A DNA stretch of 39,703 nucleotides from Acidobacteriota bacterium. Its GTDB lineage: Bacteria; Acidobacteriota; Terriglobia; Terriglobales; Acidobacteriaceae. The stretch covers positions 1 through 39,703 of the forward strand of contig QIAJ01000057.1 in NCBI GenBank assembly GCA_003225495.1. The letters run 5' to 3'. The notes beneath the pieces were generated by a model. It did not search any database and was not told the origin of the DNA. It saw only the letters and a program-made list of their open reading frames with translations. A program made the position numbers and the translations under genes. Every line of letters begins with the position of its first letter. Positions within the stretch are counted from its first letter, which is position 1. This document shows, one piece after another, positions 19,314 to 26,964 of this stretch.

Positions 19314-19766
19314 GTGGCCGATAGCAGACGAGTAGCAAGCATGGTTGTCTTCTTAGTCGCGGCCGCCATCACCGCGTCGCAAGCTGGCGACAAGAATGCG
19401 CCGCCCACGCAAAAGATCCCCAAGGGGGCCAAAGTATTCGTGGCACCCATTGCGGAAGGCTTCGATTCTTATCTGAAAGATGCCATCACCAAGAAAAAGG
19501 TCCCAGTGGAAGTAACTACCAGCCGAGATCAGGCGGACTACGAGATGACGGGCGCGGCGGAGACCCAGAAGGCGAGCACCGCCAAGAAAGTGATCATGGG
19601 AAACTGGCATTCGCGCGAAGAAGCGAGCATCACCTTCAGCAACATCAAGAGCGGAGAAGTAGTGTGGGCCTATTCAGTACACGAAGAAGCATCCACACAC
19701 GGCAAGCGGAGTTCCGCGGAATCCTGCGCCAAACATCTCAAGGATGCGATCGAAGGACAGCAGTAA
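19314..19766 (+). CDS. Secreted protein, paralogue 2 of a tandem pair
   Basis: The 150-aa product has a signal peptide (ASMVVFLVAAAITASQA) and the same domain as its upstream neighbour: AKVFVAPIAEGFDSYL, KKKVPVEVTTSRDQADYEMTG and AESCAKHLKDAI. It lacks the long linker. Start GTG 19314 is preferred because GGAGAGG (19301-19307) is well spaced before it. An ATG at 19341 would shorten the signal peptide. The 32-bp gap to the first copy implies co-transcription and an origin by tandem duplication. Function unknown. Confidence 0.78.
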   Translation: MADSRRVASMVVFLVAAAITASQAGDKNAPPTQKIPKGAKVFVAPIAEGFDSYLKDAITKKKVPVEVTTSRDQADYEMTGAAETQKASTAKKVIMGNWHSREEASITFSNIKSGEVVWAYSVHEEASTHGKRSSAESCAKHLKDAIEGQQ

Positions 19767-19781
19767 GGCCGTGCCGTCTTT

Positions 19782-20951
19782 TCAGTACTTCGGCATCCCC
19801 GGATCAATCTTGTCCGCCCACTCCAGAATTCCGCCCGTTAGGTTACGAACTTTCTTGAACCCTGCCTGACGCAGGAACGCAACCGCCTTGCCGCTGCGAA
19901 CGCCTGACCGGCAATGGGCGACAATCTCTCGGCTGGAGTCGAGTTCGTGAACGCGCTTCGGCAAGTCGCCGAGCGGGATGAGATATCCGTTCAGATTACA
20001 GATCTGGTATTCGTGCGGCTCGCGTACATCGAGGATGAAAAGATCTTTCTTCGAATCGAGCTGCTGTTTCAACTCTTGCACCGTTACTGTCGGCACATCC
20101 GTCGCGACGGGTGCTTCCTCCCCGCGGACTCCGCAGAACTCGTTGTAGTCGATGAGCTCTTTCACCGTCGGATTCTTTCCACAGGCAGGGCAGTCCGCGC
20201 TCTTGCGCAGCTTCAGTTCCCGGAACTTCATGCCGAGCGCATCTACCAGCAGAAGCCGGCCGATGAGTGGATCGCCCTGGCCTAGGATCAGCTTGATGGT
20301 TTCCGTCGCCTGGATAACTCCGACTAGTCCTGGGAGAATGCCCAACACTCCTCCTTCGGCGCAGGAGGGAACCAGGCCCGGTGGTGGTGGTTCGGGATAC
20401 AGGCAGCGATAGCAGGGCCCGTTTTCGGTCGCGAACACGCTGGCCTGTCCTTCAAACCGGAAGATCGATCCGTAAACATTAGGCTTTCCGGTAAGCACAC
20501 AGGCGTCATTGACCAGATAGCGGGTAGGAAAGTTGTCGGTGCCATCGGCGATGATGTCGAATTCTCGAAACAGTTCGAGCGCGTTCGCGCTGCTGAGGCG
20601 CGTGTCAAACGTTCGCAGATTGATATAAGGATTGATCGCTTTGAGCTTGTCGGCCGCCGAATCAAGCTTCTTACGCCCAACGTCGGCAGTCGTGTGAATG
20701 ATCTGCCGCTGCAGGTTCGTGTAGTCGACGACGTCAAAGTCCACGATGCCGAGCGTGCCCACGCCCGCCGCCGTCAGATACAAAGCCAGAGGAGATCCCA
20801 GACCTCCCGCGCCGATACAGAGCACCTTCGCAGCCTTGAGCTTCTGCTGACCCTCCATGCCAACCTCGGGCATGATCAGATGGCGCGAGTAGCGCAGAAT
20901 TTCGTCATTACTTAAAACGGCTTCGGGTTTGGCTTCGGTAAGGGTGGCCAT
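19782..20951 (-). CDS. moeZ: E1-like adenylyltransferase/sulfurtransferase (MoeB-ThiF with rhodanese domain, MoeZ type)
   Basis: The 389-aa two-domain protein activates the C-terminal glycine of a ubiquitin-like sulfur carrier with ATP and then transfers sulfur to make the thiocarboxylate. The E1-like domain has the ATP loop GAGGLGSPLALYL (about 47-59), D-loop DFDVVDYTNLQRQ, the conserved Cys in PSCAEGGV (C197), and four zinc cysteines (C180, C183, C254, C257). The rhodanese domain (about 295-389) has its catalytic Cys in VAHCRSGVRSG (C347). The ATG follows GAGGA. It is the last gene of the minus-strand cysM-mec-cysO-moeZ cluster, where it most likely serves CysO. A shared role with MoaD is possible. 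Confidence 0.93.
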   Translation of the reverse strand: MATLTEAKPEAVLSNDEILRYSRHLIMPEVGMEGQQKLKAAKVLCIGAGGLGSPLALYLTAAGVGTLGIVDFDVVDYTNLQRQIIHTTADVGRKKLDSAADKLKAINPYINLRTFDTRLSSANALELFREFDIIADGTDNFPTRYLVNDACVLTGKPNVYGSIFRFEGQASVFATENGPCYRCLYPEPPPPGLVPSCAEGGVLGILPGLVGVIQATETIKLILGQGDPLIGRLLLVDALGMKFRELKLRKSADCPACGKNPTVKELIDYNEFCGVRGEEAPVATDVPTVTVQELKQQLDSKKDLFILDVREPHEYQICNLNGYLIPLGDLPKRVHELDSSREIVAHCRSGVRSGKAVAFLRQAGFKKVRNLTGGILEWADKIDPGMPKY

Positions 20952-21067
20952 AAGATCCTCGGTAAGATTTTAACTGGATTCGGCGCTCGGCGGCGGACTA
21001 CCGACAACAGCGGCAACAACAGTGCGCGGGGCAGGACATTCGATGTGTCAAGGCGCCGGTCATAAAT

Positions 21068-21343
21068 TCAGCAGCCGCCGGCGATGGACGGCACTATCGA
21101 AATCGTATCACCGTCTTTCAGCGCCGTCGCTTCTTTCTGGAGGTAGCGCATGTCTTCATCGTTGACATAGACATTCACGAAAGCCCGCAGCGACCCGTCG
21201 TCGGTGTAGAGGTGACGCCTCAGCTCCGGATGTTGTGTGATGAGACCGTTGAGCGCCTCACCGACATTTTTCGCGGAAACGTCCACAGTCGCCTGTTTGC
21301 CGGCGTATTGACGGAGTGGAGTTGGAATTTGGATCTGCGGCAT
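21068..21343 (-). CDS. cysO: Ubiquitin-like sulfur carrier protein (CysO/MoaD/ThiS family) ending Gly-Gly-Cys
   Basis: Small beta-grasp protein of 91 aa that resembles mycobacterial CysO (IPTPLRQYAG, RAFVNVYVNDEDMRYLQ, LKDGDTISIVPSIAGG). The striking point is the C-terminus: the encoded sequence is AGGC then TGA. One cysteine therefore follows the Gly-Gly that must be free to be adenylated. The last codons (21068-21079) read clearly, with no sign of a frameshift. A neighbouring JAMM protease could remove the cysteine. No Shine-Dalgarno is seen before ATG 21343. Once trimmed, it would be thiocarboxylated by MoeZ and donate sulfide to CysM. Confidence 0.92.
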   Translation of the reverse strand: MPQIQIPTPLRQYAGKQATVDVSAKNVGEALNGLITQHPELRRHLYTDDGSLRAFVNVYVNDEDMRYLQKEATALKDGDTISIVPSIAGGC

Positions 21344-21390
21344 ATTGATATTAGAGATGCTATGGTACAGGTTCAGGATTCAGTTTGCCC

Positions 21391-21477
21391 GTAGGGCGAC
21401 ACTCTTGTCCGCCGCCGTTGATGTGGGTTTTGAAAAACGAAGGCAACGCCAACTCGACGGACAAGAGTGGCCGCCCC
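21391..21477. repeat. GTAGGG-led palindrome with a distal inverted copy
   Basis: In the mec-cysO spacer, GTAGGGCG is followed by an imperfect hairpin (GGCGACA/TGTCCGCC, ending near 21414). A second, inverted copy lies at 21459-21477. The 12-bp arms CACTCTTGTCCG (21401-21412) and CGGACAAGAGTG (21459-21470) are perfectly complementary. The element may stabilise or attenuate the transcript between mec and cysO. It shares its core with the palindrome at 25992. Confidence 0.6.
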
Positions 21478-21490
21478 ATCCATTGGCGTT

Positions 21491-21925
21491 TCAGGCTATC
21501 ACCGCACTTTCATCCACAAATTTCTTGTTGTCCTCGTCGGTGCCGTCGAGTTGAAATGAGTTCGTCACCACCGCCTTCCCCTTTTCCACACTCGTAATCA
21601 CGTACGAGCACCCAAACCAGTGCGCCTCCGCCAGGTCCGTCGTTGACCACCGTGCCGGATGATCGGGATGCGAGTGGTAGAAGCCGACAATGTCTTCGCC
21701 ACGCTCACGCGCCTCCCGCTGGATGCGTATCAGTTCCTTGGGATCGATGTGATAGCGATTGTGCGGCGAGTCGTCTCGAGTATTCTCCGCTCGTGCGTTG
21801 CGGGTCACGGTCTTCGATCCATCATCCGCAAAGTGCCCGAGCAGCACTCCGCAGCACTCATGCGGATAAGTTTCCTCGCCATGCTGGCGAAGGGACTCGT
21901 GGACATCGCGGGGAATTGTAAGCAT
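21491..21925 (-). CDS. mec: JAMM/MPN+ metalloprotease (Mec-like)
   Basis: The 144-aa zinc isopeptidase has a complete JAMM motif: Glu in PHECCGVLLG (E23) and the HxHPx7SxxD array HSHPDHPARWSTTD (H84, H86, S94, D97). In the mycobacterial system Mec cleaves the CysO-cysteine adduct to release cysteine and regenerate CysO. Here it could also remove the encoded C-terminal Cys of CysO. It starts 18 bp after the cysM stop, so the two are probably co-transcribed. Two adjacent cysteines next to the catalytic Glu (ECCG) are also seen in relatives. Confidence 0.92.
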   Translation of the reverse strand: MLTIPRDVHESLRQHGEETYPHECCGVLLGHFADDGSKTVTRNARAENTRDDSPHNRYHIDPKELIRIQREARERGEDIVGFYHSHPDHPARWSTTDLAEAHWFGCSYVITSVEKGKAVVTNSFQLDGTDEDNKKFVDESAVIA

Positions 21926-21943
21926 TGACCTCTGAGCTCAAAC

Positions 21944-22927
21944 CTAGCCTTCACTCCAAAATCTCTCGCTCAAATACTTCTCTCCCGAGTCAGCGAGGAT
22001 CGTAACAATCACCGCCGCCTGCTGCTTCTTCAGATTCCCCGCAACCTGCAAACAGCCCACAACGGCGGCCGCCGCCGACACGCCAAGCAGCAATCCCGAC
22101 TCCCGCGCCAGTCGCCGGGCCATCGCGTGCGCATCCTCTGTACGGACGCCAAGATTCTCGTCCGCGAGCGACGCATCGTAAATGCTGGGGACAAGAGTCG
22201 ATTCCAGATGCTTGGTGCCTTCAATCCCGTGGAACGGCGAATCAGGCTGGAGAGAAATGCAGCGAATCTGCGGATTGAGTTCTTTCAACCGACGCGTCGT
22301 GCCGACGAAGGTTCCAGTCGTCCCCAAAATCGATACAAAATGCGTGACGCGTCCCTCAGTCTGCTTCCAGATCTCGTTCGCGGTAGTCTGATAGTGCGCG
22401 CGCCAATTCGCATCGTTCGAATACTGATCGGCATAAAAATAAAGATCGGGCTGCTTCTGCGCGAACTCATGTGCAACACGGGTCGCCCCGTCCGATCCTT
22501 CTCCCGCATCTGTAAAGATGATATTTGCGCCGTATGCCTGTAGAATCCGCTTTCGCTCAATGGAAACATTCTCGGGAATGCACAGCGTAACCGGAAATCC
22601 GAGAGCGGCGCCAAGCATGGCATAAGCAATTCCGGTATTACCGCTGGTCGAGTCGAGAAGAATTTTTCCCGGCGCCAGCTTCCCGGAACGGCGCGCATCG
22701 GTTACGATGCTGGCGGCTGTACGTCCCTTCACTGAGCCCCCGGGGTTGTACCACTCGGCTTTTCCAAGAAGCTGGACGGCAGGAAGATGGCGCGTGACCG
22801 TGTCGAGACGCAGCAGCGGAGTATTGCCAATCCGCTCCAGCAGACTCTCACCTGCCAAGCGCGCTGCCTTTGCGTCAGCTCCAGCGTCAATTTGACGCGG
22901 CACCGGATTGGGAGTGGCAGTCGTCAA
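21944..22927 (-). CDS. cysM: PLP-dependent cysteine synthase (CysM/CysK fold)
   Basis: The 327-aa fold-type II PLP enzyme has its Schiff-base lysine in GGSVKGRTA (K67), the substrate loop STSGNTG (about 93-99) and the PLP phosphate loop GTTGTF. Its position at the head of mec-cysO-moeZ supports the CysM role: adding an activated serine (O-phosphoserine or O-acetylserine) to CysO thiocarboxylate. From sequence alone I cannot tell which serine ester it prefers, nor exclude free sulfide as a substrate. It starts 166 bp from the divergent gene at 23094, with a palindromic site in between. Confidence 0.92.
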   Translation of the reverse strand: MTTATPNPVPRQIDAGADAKAARLAGESLLERIGNTPLLRLDTVTRHLPAVQLLGKAEWYNPGGSVKGRTAASIVTDARRSGKLAPGKILLDSTSGNTGIAYAMLGAALGFPVTLCIPENVSIERKRILQAYGANIIFTDAGEGSDGATRVAHEFAQKQPDLYFYADQYSNDANWRAHYQTTANEIWKQTEGRVTHFVSILGTTGTFVGTTRRLKELNPQIRCISLQPDSPFHGIEGTKHLESTLVPSIYDASLADENLGVRTEDAHAMARRLARESGLLLGVSAAAAVVGCLQVAGNLKKQQAAVIVTILADSGEKYLSERFWSEG

Positions 22928-22976
22928 GGTGAAAATACCCTAATGACCAGAGTAATGTGCCTGTAGATCGAAAAAG

Positions 22977-22988
22977 GTATATCTATAC
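22977..22988. promoter_or_regulatory. Candidate operator palindrome upstream of the cysM cluster
   Basis: GTATA-TC-TATAC is a perfect palindrome with 5-bp arms in the divergent region between cysM (minus) and the gene at 23094 (plus), about 50 bp upstream of the cysM ATG. It is short and AT-rich, so chance is possible. I recognise no specific regulator consensus and see no SAM, T-box or cobalamin riboswitch in this region. Confidence 0.3.
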
Positions 22989-23093
22989 TACGACCTTAGA
23001 TTCATCAGCGGAACGCTTGGTTCCAGGGAATCCGGGAGCATCCTGAGCGTGATGGTCGCATCTAAGCTGTCAGTTGAGGATTGAAAGATAAAA

Positions 23094-23576
23094 ATGTCCA
23101 CCAAAGTAGAAGAACGAACCTACGAAGACGCAGTCAGCTGGCTGCGCGAACATGGCTTTGATCTCATCGAGGCTCCGGGCACGCAGAACCGCGTGTTCCT
23201 CAGGAAGTACAACGTCTCGGCAGCCATCCAGAAGACCGATGACGGAGGCGCGAAGATCTTCGCCTATCCCGGATATCAGATTGGCGGCGAAATTTCCAAG
23301 CTCGTCAACAAGGGCTACCAGCAGTTCCTCAAGACCTCCAAGGCGGAGGTGCCCGCGAACGCCGATCACCTGAAATCCCTTCATCAGTTCTCGGAAGAGT
23401 TGAAAGAAGCGTTGGGCATTCCCAGCTTGTACAACGAATCGCTCGGAACCGTGAGCGAGTCCTATCAATACGACCGTATCAAAGACCGCGACAAGCCCGA
23501 AGTCGAACGGCCCAAGCGTCCGTGGCAAGCCGTGAAAACGAAAGCCGCAGCGGCAGTCAAAAAGAGCAGAGCGTAA
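23094..23576 (+). CDS. Conserved hypothetical protein
   Basis: The 160-aa soluble protein has no signal or membrane segment. The N-terminal half has a mixed alpha/beta look (EDAVSWLREHGFDLIEAP, RVFLRKYNVSAAIQKTDDGGAKIFAYPGYQIGGEISKL). A helical part follows (LKSLHQFSEELKEALGIPSLYNESLG), then a basic Lys/Ala-rich tail (AVKTKAAAAVKKSRA) that could touch nucleic acid. I do not recognise a family. It overlaps no other gene and is 47 bp before corA. Confidence 0.75.
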   Translation: MSTKVEERTYEDAVSWLREHGFDLIEAPGTQNRVFLRKYNVSAAIQKTDDGGAKIFAYPGYQIGGEISKLVNKGYQQFLKTSKAEVPANADHLKSLHQFSEELKEALGIPSLYNESLGTVSESYQYDRIKDRDKPEVERPKRPWQAVKTKAAAAVKKSRA

Positions 23577-23623
23577 CTCTCTGTATTTCGCAATTCTCCA
23601 GCCCAGCATATACTGACGGTCCC

Positions 23624-24505
23624 ATGACCGGCGTAACCCAGCCTCTGCCGGGCGTAGCCTGGTATGACCTGAACAATCCCGCTTCTCCTGCATTAGATGA
23701 GTTGGCGAAGCAATATCAGTTGCACGAACTTCAAATCGAAGACTGCCGCCACATCCAGCGAGCCAAGACCGAAGATTACGATCACTACATTTTCACGGTA
23801 TTAAAAGCGCTCCAGCCCGGCAAAACCCCCAAATTTTTAGATTTCGACATCTTCCTAGGCAAAGATTTCCTGATCACGGTGCATGCCGGATCGTGCCCCG
23901 CGATTGACAAGGCGGTGCAGCGCGCTCAGCAGCAAAAAATACAGCGCCTCGACAAGCTGTTTTACATACTTGTCGACCATACAGTGGACGAATATTTGCT
24001 CGTGCTCGATGCTCTGGCAGAGCAGATTTCAGACGTCGAGTCGGACGTACTCGAAAAGCCGGAGCCGCCCGTACTGCGCCGTATCTTCAACATGAAACGC
24101 AATCTGATCGACTTCCGCCGCAATGCCGGCGGTATGAGGGAAGTCGTCAACCAGTTGATGCGCCGCGAGCAGGGTTTTCTGGGCGACGATCTCGATCCAT
24201 TCTTCCGCGACGTCTATGACCACATCGTCCGCACCGTCGATTTGATCGAGACCTACCGCGATCTACTCAGCAGTTCGACGGATATTTATTTGTCCGCCGT
24301 CGCCAATCGCACCAACCAGATCGTGAAGGTTTTAACAGTGTGGGGAACAGTCGCGCTGCCGCTGGTAGTCATCACGGGTTTTTTCGGCATGAACCTGCCA
24401 CTCCCATGGCAACACGACCCGCTTGGCGCCGTCTATGCCACCGCGCTTATGGTCGCGATCGGCGGATTGATCCTGTGGTACTTCCGCAAACAAGGCTGGT
24501 TCTGA
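23624..24505 (+). CDS. corA: CorA-family divalent cation transporter
   Basis: The 293-aa protein has the CorA plan: an N-terminal cytoplasmic alpha/beta domain, a long helical stalk (VDEYLLVLDALAEQISDVESDVL onward), and two C-terminal transmembrane helices. The signature GMN follows the first helix (VVITGFFGMN). The C-terminus is short and basic-aromatic (YFRKQGWF). The frame extends back to 23522, overlapping the previous gene, but ATG 23624 (MTGVTQPLPG) gives the usual length. The loop after GMN reads LPLPWQHDP instead of the FEYMPEL-type loop of classical CorA. The transported ion (Mg, Co or Zn) is therefore uncertain. Confidence 0.88.
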   Translation: MTGVTQPLPGVAWYDLNNPASPALDELAKQYQLHELQIEDCRHIQRAKTEDYDHYIFTVLKALQPGKTPKFLDFDIFLGKDFLITVHAGSCPAIDKAVQRAQQQKIQRLDKLFYILVDHTVDEYLLVLDALAEQISDVESDVLEKPEPPVLRRIFNMKRNLIDFRRNAGGMREVVNQLMRREQGFLGDDLDPFFRDVYDHIVRTVDLIETYRDLLSSSTDIYLSAVANRTNQIVKVLTVWGTVALPLVVITGFFGMNLPLPWQHDPLGAVYATALMVAIGGLILWYFRKQGWF

Positions 24506-24516
24506 GGAGAAAATAA

Positions 24517-24957
24517 ATGAAGACCTGTCTTCAAATTCTGGCTGCAATGGTTGTTGGCATTCTGAGCGTCTCCGCTTCGCCGGCTGTTTCCGAAAATGTC
24601 CGTCAGGTGATCGACAAACAGCAGGCTGCCTGGAACCAAGGCGATCTCGAAGCGTTCATGGCTGGATATTGGAATTCGCCCGACCTGACATTTTTCTCCG
24701 GGGCCCGCGAATCGAAGGGTTGGCAGGCCGCCCTTGACCGCTACAAGAAGACCTATCGGGGAGCCGGGAAAGAAATGGGCAAACTGGAATTCGCGAACCT
24801 GCGAATCGAGATGCTAGGCCCCGAGGCCGCATTCGTACGCGGTGAATTCCATCTCACCATGTCAGACGGCAAGACGCCCCACGGCCTCTTCACCCTGATC
24901 TTCAAAAAGTTCCCTGAGGGCTGGAAGATAATCCACGATCAGTCGGCAGGAGAGTAG
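24517..24957 (+). CDS. Secreted NTF2-like protein (DUF4440/SnoaL-like)
   Basis: The 146-aa product has a signal peptide (LQILAAMVVGILSVSASPA). A single cone-shaped alpha+beta domain typical of DUF4440 follows: an initial helix VRQVIDKQQAAWNQGDLEAFMAGY, then strands around GWQAALDRYKKTY, EMLGPEAAFVRGEFHLTM and GLFTLIFKKFPEGWKIIHDQ. AGGAG lies just before the ATG, 11 bp after corA, so the two may be co-transcribed. Such proteins bind small ligands or have no known activity; none is assignable here. Confidence 0.85.
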   Translation: MKTCLQILAAMVVGILSVSASPAVSENVRQVIDKQQAAWNQGDLEAFMAGYWNSPDLTFFSGARESKGWQAALDRYKKTYRGAGKEMGKLEFANLRIEMLGPEAAFVRGEFHLTMSDGKTPHGLFTLIFKKFPEGWKIIHDQSAGE

Positions 24958-24972
24958 AGCGAGTTCAGAGGT

Positions 24973-25419
24973 CTACGGGTGCGGCCACTTCGCCAGAATT
25001 GCTCCCATCGCCATATAGCACACCATCTGATAGCCGGTATTGATCAGAAAAAGTTTCATCGGCTGCTTTGTGAACAGCGCGCCCGTCAATTGCACCGTTG
25101 CGACGAATCCCAGCCAGATGGCAAATCCAACTTTCATCCCGTAAAGCACAGTGACGACACTCGTCAGGTCGATAACTTTCGCCAGCACGACCGCTGAAAC
25201 CAAGGTCGCCACGAATGTGATTCCATACGTCTTGCCGGCGCCTTTTTGTATTTCCGCCAGCTTCGCCTTGTCGTCGGGATCGTAGCCCATCAGTCGCATC
25301 CACGGGCGTGCGAAGAGAATCGGCGAGTACCAGAGGAACCCGACCACCATCGTCGCGATCGCTGCCACCAGCACAGCCCATGGGTTGATCCCAGTGAACG
25401 TGTTCGGCCCGATGATCAT
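24973..25419 (-). CDS. DUF1761 membrane protein
   Basis: The 148-aa product has four hydrophobic helices: INPWAVLVAAIATMVVGFLW, the TFVATLVSAVVLAKV region, GFAIWLGFVATVQLTGALF and the INTGYQMVCYMAMGAIL region. The WYSPILFARPW loop after helix 1 is the DUF1761 signature. AGGAGG is well placed 8 nt before ATG 25419. Function of the family is unknown. It is monocistronic, convergent with the NTF2-like gene. Confidence 0.85.
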   Translation of the reverse strand: MIIGPNTFTGINPWAVLVAAIATMVVGFLWYSPILFARPWMRLMGYDPDDKAKLAEIQKGAGKTYGITFVATLVSAVVLAKVIDLTSVVTVLYGMKVGFAIWLGFVATVQLTGALFTKQPMKLFLINTGYQMVCYMAMGAILAKWPHP

Positions 25420-25507
25420 GATGACAGCCTCCTGATGTTAGGTCTTGGGTCGGATGGTAATCCGCGGATTGAGTCGAAGAAAGGAAAAACGAGTTAACGA
25501 TCCGGGA

Positions 25508-25969
25508 TCAGGTATGCCGCTGCCCGCGATCCATGGCTTCGTTTGCCAGTCGGTCGGCGTCGACATTGTCCTCACGCATGGCATGACGTATCTCGAAGTA
25601 TTCGAGCTTGCGCACCAGGGGCTGCGCTTCCTCATAGAGTTTCCGCAGATCCGGATTTTTCACCTTGTAGATACCCTTCATCTGCCGCACCATGAGCTCA
25701 GAATCGCTTACAACTTTGATCGCCGTGATACCGTGCTCGACCGCGTAGCGAAGCACCGCCAGCAGTCCCTGATACTCGGCATAGTTGTTGGTGTGGTGCC
25801 CAAGATATTCGCTGAGTTCCGCTACCTTCTTGCCGGACGCGTCTTGAATAACCACTCCATACCCCGACGGACCGGGGTTGCCGCGCGCTCCACCATCGAT
25901 GTGAGCGGTATAGGCGGAGGCACTCCTATTGGACGGTGAAGCGAAGAGTCCCTGTGAATTCGCAGTCAT
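25508..25969 (-). CDS. RNase HI-like protein (ribonuclease HI family)
   Basis: The 153-aa RNase H fold has its catalytic residues visible: Asp in HIDGGARGNPGPSG, Glu in NNYAEYQGLL, Asp in VVSDSELMVRQ and Asp in NVDADRLANEA. It lacks the basic protrusion of E. coli RnhA and belongs to the short RnhA-like group with the GGARGNPGP start. It is expected to cut RNA in RNA-DNA hybrids. Residues 1-17 before the fold are variable and rich in Ser/Asn. A palindromic repeat lies just upstream of the gene. Confidence 0.9.
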   Translation of the reverse strand: MTANSQGLFASPSNRSASAYTAHIDGGARGNPGPSGYGVVIQDASGKKVAELSEYLGHHTNNYAEYQGLLAVLRYAVEHGITAIKVVSDSELMVRQMKGIYKVKNPDLRKLYEEAQPLVRKLEYFEIRHAMREDNVDADRLANEAMDRGQRHT

Positions 25970-25991
25970 CGATCGAGTTTACCTTGCCCAT

Positions 25992-26015
25992 GTAGAGCGG
26001 ACACTCCTGTCCGCT
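25992..26015. repeat. GTAGAG-led palindrome (REP-like) upstream of the RNase H gene
   Basis: Perfect 8-bp inverted repeat AGCGGACA/TGTCCGCT with loop CTCC (25996-26015), preceded by TGTAG. It sits between two minus-strand genes. The core CGGACACTCCTGTCCG resembles that at 21397-21412. Confidence 0.6.
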
Positions 26016-26094
26016 TGCTTACACTAGAAGCACCTTTCGCAGGATTTCCCGTGAACACTGCGGTCGGCGAGAATTTTCCCGATGGACACGGCCT

Positions 26095-26850
26095 CTACCG
26101 ACCCGTCGCTAGTCTGGTAGCCAGCCGCTGTGGCAAATTAGCAGCCAGAATTTTTTCCTGCGCGACGCGCAGATTATAAGGAATGCGGTAGAAGCTCACA
26201 GCCCATGCATCGGTATCAAAAGTTGCGAAACTGGCTCGCCAGTCCCCATCGCGGGGCTGGCCGACCGATCCAGGATTAATCAGAAACCGGCGCTCGCGCC
26301 GTAGCGCCCAATCGGAAGACTCCGGCCGCCCGACCGTTCGATAGTTCGGACGGTACGCTTCGCTGATTTCTCCTTGCATCACGAATCCGCCTTGCAGATG
26401 CGTGTGGCCAAAGAACGTCAGGGGGACGGAGTCGGTCATCAGCGGCTCGATCGCATCGCGGACACTCACCAGATATTCGTCTTCGTCCAACGCAGACCCG
26501 TGCACAAATTGCACCCCTGGCAGCTCGTCAATGTGCAACGGCCCCTGCGGAAGCGATCGCAGCCACTCAAGATTTTCTGGCGTGAGTTGGTCGCGAGTCC
26601 ATAGCGTGGCGAGACCGGCAGCCGCATTGAATTCAGCCAGGTCCATCAATCCGCTGACTGCCTTGTCATGATTGCCGCGCACGAAAACTTTGCCGAGGCC
26701 GCGGCAGCGCGCAATCACTTCATTTGGATTCGCTCCATAGCCGACCGTGTCCCCCAGGTTGACCACAACATCGTGGGCAGGCGCCGCAGCGAGGCAGGCC
26801 TCGAGCGCTTCAAGGTTGCTGTGAATGTCGCTGAGGATAAGGATGCGCAC
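26095..26850 (-). CDS. Calcineurin-like metallophosphoesterase
   Basis: With start GTG 26850 the protein is 251 aa and begins VRILILSDIHSNLEAL, which places the first metal motif DxH (D8, H10) at the N-terminus as usual. Further motifs are GDTVGYG, GNHD (in VRGNHDKAVSG) and GHTHLQGG. The open frame runs to 26940, but the extra 30 residues show no homology. It belongs to the YfcE/MJ0936-like phosphodiesterases of unknown physiological substrate. No cofactor or membrane domain is fused. Confidence 0.87.
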   Translation of the reverse strand: MRILILSDIHSNLEALEACLAAAPAHDVVVNLGDTVGYGANPNEVIARCRGLGKVFVRGNHDKAVSGLMDLAEFNAAAGLATLWTRDQLTPENLEWLRSLPQGPLHIDELPGVQFVHGSALDEDEYLVSVRDAIEPLMTDSVPLTFFGHTHLQGGFVMQGEISEAYRPNYRTVGRPESSDWALRRERRFLINPGSVGQPRDGDWRASFATFDTDAWAVSFYRIPYNLRVAQEKILAANLPQRLATRLATGR

Positions 26851-26964
26851 GGGAAAGCGAGGATTATAACGTGATTGCAAAAACAAGGTTGCAGGTCGAA
26901 GGTGTCGGGAACCACCAAAACCAAAGAGAGATTCCTGCAAACTGCTTAGTGCGATCCGCCATCT

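Noticed and set aside
22928-23093. SAM, T-box or cobalamin riboswitch upstream of the cysteine cluster
   Set aside because: None of the conserved core sequences of these riboswitches is present.
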